Positions 1 to 7,389 of a DNA stretch of 64,000 nt are shown here, in pieces. This DNA is from Algorimicrobium hallyeonense (GTDB lineage Bacteria; Bacteroidota; Bacteroidia; Flavobacteriales; Flavobacteriaceae). Position 1 is the stretch's first letter; each line of letters starts with the position of its first letter. The translations under genes and the position numbers were made by a program. The stretch spans positions 1 to 64,000 of the forward strand of contig NZ_JBHSLA010000005.1 in assembly GCF_042657385.1 (NCBI RefSeq), written 5' to 3'. The notes below the pieces were generated by a model, which saw nothing but the letters and a program-made list of their open reading frames with translations, was not told the origin of the DNA and did not search any database.

Positions 1-189
1 TGCCGTTGGCGCAGGATTTGTTTAAATCAGGTGTTCTTTTTTGTCCAGTTACAAATCCAAATCAACGTATATATCGGGTAATATTATATTGTAATTATTA
101 CGTATTTATAGGAAGAAGTTCCAGACATAACCTATTATATAAGGTAGCGGCTTTACTAAGTAGTTTTTAAATTTATACCTATATATATA
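1..189. other. Left-edge stretch without a supported gene
   Basis: No gene is supported here. An open frame on the + strand runs from position 3 to a TAA at 168-170 and could be the last 55 codons of a gene cut by the window edge. Its translation is rich in Tyr, Leu and Arg and resembles nothing I recognise. The thrS promoter lies just to the right. Confidence 0.3.
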
Positions 190-220
190 TTGTATGTAAA
201 AATTTATCCTGTTATATTTG
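190..220 (+). promoter_or_regulatory. thrS promoter (flavobacterial -33/-7 type)
   Basis: TTG at 190-192 and TATATTTG at 213-220 are separated by 20 bp. This fits the known flavobacterial promoter pattern TTG-N17-23-TAnnTTTG. The predicted start of transcription leaves a leader of only about 20 nt before thrS, so there is no room for a T-box or other long leader. Confidence 0.7.
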
Positions 221-245
221 TCCTTTCATAATTACATACTATATA

Positions 246-2183
246 ATGATAGATATTACATTGCCAGATGGCAGTATTAAGTCAGTTGAGAAGGGAACAA
301 CTTCCATGGACGTTGCAAAAAGCATTAGCGAAGGATTAGCTAGAAACGTTATTTCTGCAAAATTTAATGATACGGTTGTAGAAACCAAAACCCCATTAAC
401 AACCGACGGTACTCTTGTTTTATACACCTGGAACGATGATGAGGGTAAAAAAGCATTTTGGCATTCATCCGCACATATATTAGCTCAAGCAATTGGAACA
501 CTCTACCCTACTGCTAAGTTATGGGTTGGTCCGGCAATTGAAAATGGTTTTTATTATGATATTGATTTAGGCGAAGAAACCATATCTGATAAAGATTTTA
601 AGCGTATTGAAGATAAGATGTTAGAAATAGCACGTGGAAAACATGAATTCAATATGCGGGAAGTTTCCAAACTAGAAGCGCTATCTTATTATAGAGATAA
701 AAACAATTATAAATTAGATTTAATAGGGAACTTGGAAGATGGCACAATTACATTTTGCGATCATGACACATTTACAGATTTATGTCGCGGTGGCCATATT
801 CCTAATACCGGAATTGTCAAAGCCGTTAAAATATTAAGTGTTGCTGGCGCTTATTGGAAAGGTGACGAAAACAATAAACAATTAACACGTGTTTATGGGA
901 TTTCATTTCCTAAACAAAAGGAATTAACAGAGTACCTTCACTTATTAGAAGAAGCAAAAAAACGCGATCATAGAAAGCTTGGAAAAGAGCTTGAACTTTT
1001 TACATTCTCCCAAAAAGTAGGTCAAGGTTTACCATTGTGGTTACCAAAAGGAGCTGCATTGCGGGAGCGTTTAGAGAATTTTCTTAAAAATGCGCAGAAA
1101 AAAGCTGGTTATGAAATGGTTGTTACACCGCATATTGGACAGAAAGAACTTTACGTAACATCTGGACACTATGAGAAATATGGTGAAGATAGCTTTCAAC
1201 CTATACTAACACCTAAAGACGGCGAAGAGTTTTTATTGAAACCCATGAATTGCCCACACCACTGTGAGATATACAATAGTTTTCAGTGGTCTTATAAAGA
1301 CTTACCAAAACGGTTTGCTGAATTTGGAACCGTTTATAGATATGAGCAAAGTGGAGAGTTACATGGCTTAACACGTGTAAGAGGTTTTACTCAAGATGAT
1401 GCGCACATATTTTGTACGCCAGACCAATTAGATAAAGAGTTTAAAGATGTTATTGATTTAGTATTGTATGTCTTTGGATCTTTAGGGTTTGAAAACTTCA
1501 CAGCACAAGTATCTTTACGCGATCCTGAAAATCCTGAAAAATATATTGGAAGTAATGAGAATTGGGAAAAAGCAGAAGCCGCTATTTTAAATGCCGCCAA
1601 GGACAAAAACTTAAATTATGTTGTAGAAACAGGCGAAGCTGCTTTTTATGGTCCAAAATTAGATTTTATGGTTAAAGATGCCCTTGGAAGACAATGGCAA
1701 CTAGGCACCATTCAAGTCGATTATAATTTACCAGAACGATTTGAATTAACCTATAAAGGCAGTGACAACGAGCTACACAGACCCGTCATGATTCACCGTG
1801 CGCCTTTTGGTAGCATGGAAAGATTTGTAGCTATTTTACTAGAACACACCGCAGGTAACTTCCCATTGTGGTTGGTGCCTGAACAAGTAATTGTGTTATC
1901 TATTAGTGAAAAATATGAAAAATACGCGAAAAAAGTTTTAAATTCGCTAGAAAATGACGAAATTCGCGCCCTAATTGACAATAGAAACGAAACGATGGGT
2001 AAGAAAATTCGGGAAGCCGAAATGAAGAAGATACCATATATGATTATTGTTGGTGAGAACGAAGAACAAGAAAATAAAATTTCTGTTCGTCAGCATGGAG
2101 GTGAAGATCTTGGCATGATTTCTGTACAAGAGTTTACTGAATTGTTGAACAAAGAAGTCAATAAAACATTAAAGAAATTTTAA
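246..2183 (+). CDS. thrS: Threonine--tRNA ligase
   Basis: Class II aminoacyl-tRNA synthetase that charges tRNA-Thr in the cytoplasm. The 645 residues show the full architecture: an N-terminal TGS domain (about 1-60), the editing domain with the HxxxH-type HSSAHILAQ motif (about 73-81), the catalytic core with KPMNCPHHC (zinc-binding Cys/His) and RYEQSGELHGLTRVRGF, then the anticodon-binding domain from about residue 545. Full length with no intein or frameshift. The ATG at 246 starts directly with the TGS strand and lies about 25 nt below a good promoter. It is the first gene of a thrS-infC-rpmI-rplT operon, a widely conserved order. Confidence 0.98.
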   Translation: MIDITLPDGSIKSVEKGTTSMDVAKSISEGLARNVISAKFNDTVVETKTPLTTDGTLVLYTWNDDEGKKAFWHSSAHILAQAIGTLYPTAKLWVGPAIENGFYYDIDLGEETISDKDFKRIEDKMLEIARGKHEFNMREVSKLEALSYYRDKNNYKLDLIGNLEDGTITFCDHDTFTDLCRGGHIPNTGIVKAVKILSVAGAYWKGDENNKQLTRVYGISFPKQKELTEYLHLLEEAKKRDHRKLGKELELFTFSQKVGQGLPLWLPKGAALRERLENFLKNAQKKAGYEMVVTPHIGQKELYVTSGHYEKYGEDSFQPILTPKDGEEFLLKPMNCPHHCEIYNSFQWSYKDLPKRFAEFGTVYRYEQSGELHGLTRVRGFTQDDAHIFCTPDQLDKEFKDVIDLVLYVFGSLGFENFTAQVSLRDPENPEKYIGSNENWEKAEAAILNAAKDKNLNYVVETGEAAFYGPKLDFMVKDALGRQWQLGTIQVDYNLPERFELTYKGSDNELHRPVMIHRAPFGSMERFVAILLEHTAGNFPLWLVPEQVIVLSISEKYEKYAKKVLNSLENDEIRALIDNRNETMGKKIREAEMKKIPYMIIVGENEEQENKISVRQHGGEDLGMISVQEFTELLNKEVNKTLKKF

Positions 2184-2215
2184 TAAAAAATAAGTTAAAC
2201 TAAAATTATAAGGCC

Positions 2216-2770
2216 ATAGCAATACGTAGAAGAAGACAAGCTCCTCGTCGAGTAAATCAAGAAGATCAGCACAAAATCAACACTAAAATTAGGGTTGAAA
2301 AAGTGCGTTTAGTAGGTGACAATGTTGAAGTAGGTGTCTACCCAACAAAAGAAGCATTGGCAATAGCTGATGAGCAAGGGCTTGACCTTGTTGAAATATC
2401 GCCAAAAGCAGATCCTCCTGTTTGTAAAGTGATGGATTATAAAAAGTTTCTTTACGAACAAAAGAAACGTGAAAAGGTTTTAAAAGCGAAAGCTTCAAAA
2501 GTTGTTGTAAAAGAAATTCGTTTTGGTCCTCAAACTGATGATCATGATTACGAGTTTAAAAAGAAACATGCCGAGAAGTTTTTGCAAGAAGGTGCAAAGC
2601 TAAAAGCTTTTGTATTTTTTAAAGGCCGATCCATTGTTTTTAAAGAACAAGGACAAATTCTATTATTGCGTTTAGCGCAAGATTTAGAAGATTTAGGCAA
2701 AGTAGAACAAATGCCGAAGCTGGAAGGTAAACGAATGACGATGTTTATTGCTCCAAAAAAATCAAAATAA
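2216..2770 (+). CDS. infC: Translation initiation factor IF-3, AUA start codon
   Basis: IF-3 binds the 30S subunit and checks the start codon and initiator tRNA. Family-typical sequence begins well before the first ATG/GTG candidate: the basic N-terminus (AIRRRRQAPRRVNQEDQHK) is encoded in frame from an ATA at 2216, and a stop codon (2201-2203) lies just upstream. The only conventional start, GTG at 2303, would remove 29 residues of the N-domain. ATA at 2216 gives 184 residues, the usual length. Non-canonical start codons are a known feature of infC, used for autoregulation because IF-3 rejects such starts. The N-domain (VRLVGDNVEVGVYP) and C-domain (VKEIRFGPQT, KRMTMFIAPK) are complete. Confidence 0.9.
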   Translation: MAIRRRRQAPRRVNQEDQHKINTKIRVEKVRLVGDNVEVGVYPTKEALAIADEQGLDLVEISPKADPPVCKVMDYKKFLYEQKKREKVLKAKASKVVVKEIRFGPQTDDHDYEFKKKHAEKFLQEGAKLKAFVFFKGRSIVFKEQGQILLLRLAQDLEDLGKVEQMPKLEGKRMTMFIAPKKSK

Positions 2771-2779
2771 CAAAAATGC

Positions 2780-2800
2780 TGTTCTCGACGCTTCGAGACA
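2780..2800 (+). promoter_or_regulatory. Hairpin between infC and rpmI
   Basis: TCTCGA (2783-2788), loop CGCT, TCGAGA (2793-2798), extended by TG/CA with one bulged base. There is no T-run, so it is not a classical terminator. It may slow 3' decay or take part in control of rpmI-rplT, which is inference. Confidence 0.4.
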
Positions 2801-2842
2801 GATTGAAGATAGTAAGCGAAATAACTTAAACTAGGAAGAAAA

Positions 2843-3040
2843 ATGCCTAAAATGAAAACCAAATCTAGTGCCAAGAAAAGATTTAAAATTACTGGTACTG
2901 GTAAAATTAAAAGAAAGCACGCTTTTAAGAGTCACATCTTAACAAAGAAATCTAAAAAGCGTAAGTTAGCATTAACTCATAGTACGTTAGTACATGACAA
3001 TGATGTTAACAGCATTAAGGAACAATTACGATTAAAATAA
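2843..3040 (+). CDS. rpmI: 50S ribosomal protein L35
   Basis: Very basic 65-residue protein of the large ribosomal subunit. The opening PKMKTKSSAKKRFKITGTGKI and the block KRKHAFKSHILTKKSKKRK are the L35 signature, and the length is normal. It sits between infC and rplT, the conserved place for this gene. Co-transcription with infC is likely because the 72-bp gap holds a hairpin but no terminator. Confidence 0.97.
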   Translation: MPKMKTKSSAKKRFKITGTGKIKRKHAFKSHILTKKSKKRKLALTHSTLVHDNDVNSIKEQLRLK

Positions 3041-3082
3041 TTGTAAAAACGTTCGGTTAGAATTATTTATAAACCCTGGAGT

Positions 3083-3116
3083 TAGGCTCAAAAAAGTATC
3101 TGAAAAAGATCGCCTA
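3083..3116 (+). promoter_or_regulatory. Candidate leader hairpin before rplT
   Basis: In the 96-bp rpmI-rplT gap, TAGGC (3083-3087) can pair with GCCTA (3112-3116), with an inner ATCT/AGAT pairing (3098-3101 with 3107-3110). L20 represses its own operon by binding leader RNA in other phyla. A similar role here is only a guess from position. Confidence 0.3.
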
Positions 3117-3136
3117 CTACAAAAAAATTTAAAATT

Positions 3137-3481
3137 ATGCCAAGATCAGTAAATTCTGTTGCCAAAAGAGCCAGAAGAAAAAAGGTGCTTAAACAAGCAA
3201 AAGGTTACTTCGGACGTCGTAAAAACGTTTGGACAGTAGCAAAAAATGCGGTTGATAAAGCGATGCAATATTCGTACAGAGACCGTAGAGTTAAAAAGAG
3301 AACATTCCGTACATTATGGATCCAACGTATTAACGCTGGAGCTAGACAACATGGTATGTCTTACTCACAGTTTATGGGTAAAATGAAAGCTAACAATATC
3401 GAATTAAATCGTAAAGTTTTAGCTGATTTAGCCATGAATAACCCAGATGCATTTGCAGCTGTAGTAAAGAAAGTAAAGTAA
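3137..3481 (+). CDS. rplT: 50S ribosomal protein L20
   Basis: Binds 23S rRNA early in assembly of the large subunit. The 114 residues begin MPRSVNSVAKRARRKKVLK, followed by the signature AKGYFGRRKNVWTVAKNAV and the helical RRVKKRTFRTLWIQRINAGAR. The length is normal. Last gene of the thrS-infC-rpmI-rplT operon and followed by a strong terminator. L20 is the autogenous repressor of this operon in several bacteria; whether that holds here cannot be seen directly. Confidence 0.97.
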   Translation: MPRSVNSVAKRARRKKVLKQAKGYFGRRKNVWTVAKNAVDKAMQYSYRDRRVKKRTFRTLWIQRINAGARQHGMSYSQFMGKMKANNIELNRKVLADLAMNNPDAFAAVVKKVK

Positions 3482-3516
3482 GGCGTTTCGCCTATTGTAA
3501 AACATATTTCGCTTAT

Positions 3517-3551
3517 AAAAAATCCGATTCTTAATTGAATCGGATTTTTTT
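3517..3551 (+). terminator. Terminator after rplT
   Basis: AATCCGATTC (3521-3530), loop TTAATT, GAATCGGATT (3537-3546) and a T-run to 3551. It has A-rich sequence on the other side, so it could also work on the minus strand. Confidence 0.85.
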
Positions 3552-3560
3552 ATGCTTTAA

Positions 3561-3600
3561 AATAAAAACAGCGACATCCAAAACTGAATATCGCTGCCTC
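3561..3600 (-). terminator. Second minus-strand terminator-like hairpin, no clear gene
   Basis: CAGCGA (3569-3574) pairs with TCGCTG (3591-3596), and on the minus strand the stem is followed by a T-rich run. It resembles the terminator at 3811-3847 in sequence. No intact gene lies between the two, so it may be a leftover or duplicated terminator. The only open frame between them is a 23-codon one. Confidence 0.4.
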
Positions 3601-3810
3601 ATGCTAATTAATCAAATCCCTTAATTTAATTAATGTTGAGTATTTAAACCCATGATAAATTGACTGTAATAGCTTTACAGAACTAAACTATAACTAAATT
3701 TACTCCTCACAAAAAAGACGTTTTGAAATGCAGCACTTTGTATGTGAATGCAATATAACACGGCTTTTCATATTTCTATTTTATAATATATCACATAGAG
3801 GCATTCATAA
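3601..3810. other. AT-rich spacer between two similar hairpins
   Basis: No gene is supported. On the minus strand a 23-residue frame (3771 down to 3700) contains two adjacent Cys and starts with ATG, but nothing confirms that it is translated. Confidence 0.3.
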
Positions 3811-3847
3811 AAAAAACAGCGATATCAATTCTGATAGTCGCTGTTTT
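3811..3847 (-). terminator. Terminator of the LRR/LamG gene
   Basis: AAAACAGCGA-TATCA pairs with TGATA-G-TCGCTGTTTT (about 3813-3847). Read on the minus strand it ends in eight T. It lies 39 bp after the stop codon of the gene at 3886-6621. Confidence 0.75.
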
Positions 3848-3885
3848 CAACTTAACCTAAATAGCCTGTTTAATTATTGAGTTCA

Positions 3886-6621
3886 TTAGTACTTGATAAC
3901 TCTTTTAATAATTTCGTTTTGATTTACTTCTATTTTTAAAAGATAAACACCATCCTCATAGTTGCTCAAATCTATGCTAGATTTCGTGGTCGTTTCTGTT
4001 GTATTCAATAATAACCTTCCGTTCAAATCATAAAGTGAAATTTTTGATTCCAATGCATTCGGAAAGCTAATGGAAACATGACCACTTGTTGGGTTTGGAT
4101 ACACGCGAATATTTTTTAAAGCTTCCACCTCTTCTAAACCTAAAGTGTCTTGAACATTTACAACAATTTCTACACGTGCACTTTCGCATCCATTTGCATT
4201 TGTACTAGCTACCCAATAGGATGCTGATCCAACTGTAGATGTATCTGGTGTAGGAGCTGTTGTTGAACCAGTCCCTCCAGTTTCTGTGGTGTACCACATT
4301 AAACCTGTACCTTCGGTTGCTGCTGTTAATGGGTTGGCAGTATCTCCTAATTCATAGGTTATTAAAGTTGTAGTTGTAGGTATATTTGGTATAGTAGAAC
4401 CACTTGTTACAGGTGATCCAGCTAAAAAGTTTTGGGTTTGACCTGTTAACACCGAATTGTTATTTATAGTTGCATTATTTTGGTTTGCTGTAGCATCAAA
4501 TATAGTGGTAATACTAGTATTATTTACAGCATTCAAACCTTGGTTAAATTTATAGTAAACCAATAACCCTGATTCCGTACCCTGCAATTCACAGTTTTTA
4601 TTTGCATTAATTTGCCCCTCTGTTCTTGGTAGGTCCCATACTCTATACTCATCTATAGCTGCATTTCCAGAACCAATTTGGGATATATTAAATTCTTCAA
4701 CAGGTACCATAGGCGTAAAAGTGCTATCTAAAATACCGTCTATATAAAAGCTGTATGAGTTAGATGAGTTTCTGCTTAAGGCTATATGATGCCAATCATC
4801 ATCAGTTAAAGCTAGATTAGATACAAATTGCTCTTGGTAATCATAAAAATTCGAAATTCGAAAATTTAATTTATTATCTTGATCAACATTGAACGTATAA
4901 AAATTATTGATCTCAACTTCATCAATACCAGTTAAAATGTAAAGAGCTTCAGAAGTTTTAACCCAAAGTTCTACGGTAAATGCATTTGGTAAATTAAGTC
5001 CACCATCGACATCATTTATATAAAAGGCATTTGATGCTCCATTATTAGATGTACCCATACGGTAATGGTCTGCTGGTATTGCCACTTCAACCACAATTTC
5101 TACACGCTCACTTTCGCAACCATTATCATTGGTACTTGACACCCAATAAGTAGTTGAACCAACAGCATCTGTACTTGGCGTTGGTGCATTTACATTACCA
5201 GTCCCTCCTGTTTCCATAGTGTACCATAATAAACCTGTACCATTAGAACCTGTTGTTGCTGTTAGAGGAGTTGCTGTATCGTTTTGGGTATACGTTACTG
5301 GAGTCGTAACTGTCGCTTCAGAAGGAATTATTGAACCTGTTGTTACAGGAGAACCTGCTAACCAGTTAGATGTGCTTCCTGTTAAAGTAAAATTGTTTAA
5401 GGTTCCATTGTTAGCATTTGCTGTATGGTCTGTTAATGTCGTTTCAGAAGTGTTATCTTCTGAGTCAAGCCCTTGGTTAAAATTGTAATACGCAACTAAA
5501 CCTGTTTCAGTGCCATCTAATTCACAATCTTTTGAACCATTTATTTGTTCTGCTGTTCTAGTAACATTCCAAATACGGATATCATCCATATTACCTGTAA
5601 AAAAACGACCAGGATATATTGGATTGTTTCCAATTAACACCGTCTGTGCATTGTTATTAATAATACCAGAAGCGGGAGCTTGAGTTTCTAATACACCATC
5701 TATATAAATCTTAATAGCGTTACCACCAAAAGTTGCAGCTATATGATGCCAATTACCATCGTTTATATTTGAAATTGAATTAATTTCTTGTACAGGTGTT
5801 ACGCCGCTACATGTAAAATTCACAGTTCCTGAATCATTTAAATGCAACCTCCAACTATCATCCCCTTTTACCACTAAAGCATCCCATTGTTGCGGCATCA
5901 CGCTTGAATTCACCCAAAGCTCTACAGTCATTTGATTTGTAAAATCGAAATTGGCCTCATTTGGAATACTAACCTGATCATTAACACCGTCAAAATTTAA
6001 ATGGGTTGCTGGTGGTGGTGGTAAAATAGTCCCAAAATTTTGCCAAACTGATGCTGCTTGATAAGTTGCTACTGTTCCAGCAGGAACACTTAAAGTTGCC
6101 ATACCAATATTTACACCTGTAAAAACATTGCTATTAATAGACAACGGTGTTACCCATTCGACTGTAACCGATGTTAAAGTATTACAAAATTCAAATGCAT
6201 TAATACTAATATTTGTGACTGAACTAGGAATAACCACAGAAGTTAAACTAAAACACGCATTAAATGAAAGCTGTCCAATACTTGTAACAGAATCCCCCAT
6301 ATCTACGGAGGTTAAGTTTGTACAAAATCGAAACGCATTATTCCTTATTTCAGTCACGGTATTAGGAATTGTAATTGAAGTTAACGTTGTGCTATTTTCA
6401 AAGGCCGAGTCTAAAATTGAAACGACAGTATAACTAACACCAGCGTTTTGAACTGTTGAAGGAACTATTAATTCCCCCACATAACTTGCAGACGAAGTAA
6501 CACCCACTGTATTGTTAGTTGTTGAAATAACAGAATAATTAACGCCACCTACAGAAAAGGTTTGAGCGGAAGCTGCAGTTACAAACAATACAGCAAAAAT
6601 TAAAAGTAATTTTAGTTTCAT
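3886..6621 (-). CDS. T9SS-secreted LRR / LamG repeat protein
   Basis: Predicted cell-surface or secreted protein of 911 residues. In order: a signal peptide (cleavage after AASA, residue 19); BspA-type leucine-rich repeats (LRR_5; about 60-190, with recurring LTSVxIPxSVTxI units); then two copies of a module made of a laminin G/concanavalin-like domain (about 210-370 and 525-690, each with the DGNWHHIA / DDDWHHIA core) and an Ig-like segment ending in WVxSTNxNGCESxRVEIVV; last a T9SS type A sorting domain (about 835-911, NIRVYPNPTSGHVSI to the C-terminal IKRVIKY). The module duplication is also visible in the DNA. LamG and BspA domains commonly bind glycans or host proteins, so adhesion or polysaccharide binding is likely, but the ligand is unknown. 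Confidence 0.88.
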   Translation of the reverse strand: MKLKLLLIFAVLFVTAASAQTFSVGGVNYSVISTTNNTVGVTSSASYVGELIVPSTVQNAGVSYTVVSILDSAFENSTTLTSITIPNTVTEIRNNAFRFCTNLTSVDMGDSVTSIGQLSFNACFSLTSVVIPSSVTNISINAFEFCNTLTSVTVEWVTPLSINSNVFTGVNIGMATLSVPAGTVATYQAASVWQNFGTILPPPPATHLNFDGVNDQVSIPNEANFDFTNQMTVELWVNSSVMPQQWDALVVKGDDSWRLHLNDSGTVNFTCSGVTPVQEINSISNINDGNWHHIAATFGGNAIKIYIDGVLETQAPASGIINNNAQTVLIGNNPIYPGRFFTGNMDDIRIWNVTRTAEQINGSKDCELDGTETGLVAYYNFNQGLDSEDNTSETTLTDHTANANNGTLNNFTLTGSTSNWLAGSPVTTGSIIPSEATVTTPVTYTQNDTATPLTATTGSNGTGLLWYTMETGGTGNVNAPTPSTDAVGSTTYWVSSTNDNGCESERVEIVVEVAIPADHYRMGTSNNGASNAFYINDVDGGLNLPNAFTVELWVKTSEALYILTGIDEVEINNFYTFNVDQDNKLNFRISNFYDYQEQFVSNLALTDDDWHHIALSRNSSNSYSFYIDGILDSTFTPMVPVEEFNISQIGSGNAAIDEYRVWDLPRTEGQINANKNCELQGTESGLLVYYKFNQGLNAVNNTSITTIFDATANQNNATINNNSVLTGQTQNFLAGSPVTSGSTIPNIPTTTTLITYELGDTANPLTAATEGTGLMWYTTETGGTGSTTAPTPDTSTVGSASYWVASTNANGCESARVEIVVNVQDTLGLEEVEALKNIRVYPNPTSGHVSISFPNALESKISLYDLNGRLLLNTTETTTKSSIDLSNYEDGVYLLKIEVNQNEIIKRVIKY

Positions 6622-6720
6622 AAAAAAATTTAGTTTGAATTAATTGTCGACCAAAACTAAATTTTTATCCACGAACTGCAAATAAACAGGGGTGAAATAC
6701 AGTTGTTTGTATGTAAAATA

Positions 6721-7389
6721 CTACTTAAAGCCTTTTATATAGGTTCGGGATAATGGAATTTCTACATCATTAACAAATACGGAAGAGGCTGTTATACGAA
6801 GCACTTTACTTTTATTTACAACATATGACCGATGGGTTTGTTTAAATATATCTGATGGTAGTTGTTTAAAAATAGTACTTAAGGACTGCCTAATTGTATA
6901 TTTTTTAGAAGTTGTATAAATATTACTATAATTACCGTCAGCCATAATGTATTTAATAGCATCATATTCTAAATTCACAATGTCATATCCATCTTTAAAC
7001 TGAAAACTTTGCTTTTGTTTTTTCTGAATAGCTAAACTAATGGATGCCAAAACATCTACTTTTTTAATGGGTTTTGTTAAATAAGCATCTGGATTCGTTT
7101 TTAAGGCTTCATTCATTAATGCAAAATCAGACTGTCCTGTGATAAAAATAACCGTTGCGTTCGTGTTTTTAGATTTTGATAATTCAATCCCGTCATTTAA
7201 ACCACTTAAGTTGATATCCATTAAAATAATATCTGGTAGAAAGGAAGCCATTTCATGTAAAGCTGAGTTCTTATCGTGAACTATTTTTAAATTAGAAAAT
7301 TGTTCATCCTGTAACAAATCAGCAATATATTCCGCTATAATCACATCATCCTCTACAATAAGGACTTTAGTGTTTTGGTAACTAGTCAT
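6721..7389 (-). CDS. LytTR-family response regulator
   Basis: Two-component output regulator of 222 residues. The receiver domain (about 7-125) has the acidic pair D14/D15, phospho-acceptor Asp58 in LMDINLSG, the conserved Thr in FITGQSD and the Lys in LTKPIKK. A C-terminal LytTR DNA-binding domain follows (about 135-222, with YIMADGNYSNIYT and the HRSYVVNKSKV block). An upstream ATG at 7425 would lie inside the kinase gene and add a non-domain tail. The ATG at 7389 overlaps the kinase stop as ATGACTAG, a typical translational coupling, so I chose it. It forms a pair with the kinase gene just upstream. Confidence 0.9.
   Translation of the reverse strand: MTSYQNTKVLIVEDDVIIAEYIADLLQDEQFSNLKIVHDKNSALHEMASFLPDIILMDINLSGLNDGIELSKSKNTNATVIFITGQSDFALMNEALKTNPDAYLTKPIKKVDVLASISLAIQKKQKQSFQFKDGYDIVNLEYDAIKYIMADGNYSNIYTTSKKYTIRQSLSTIFKQLPSDIFKQTHRSYVVNKSKVLRITASSVFVNDVEIPLSRTYIKGFK

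Noticed and set aside
246..427. Long reverse-strand frames inside thrS and other genes
   Set aside because: They are shadows of strongly conserved genes and have no homology-like features.
2303..2770. 155-residue IF-3 frame starting at GTG 2303
   Set aside because: It lacks the conserved basic N-terminus that is encoded in frame upstream; I use ATA 2216 instead.
3700..3771. 23-codon minus-strand frame with Cys-Cys
   Set aside because: ATG-started and between two hairpins, but too short and without conservation data to call a gene.
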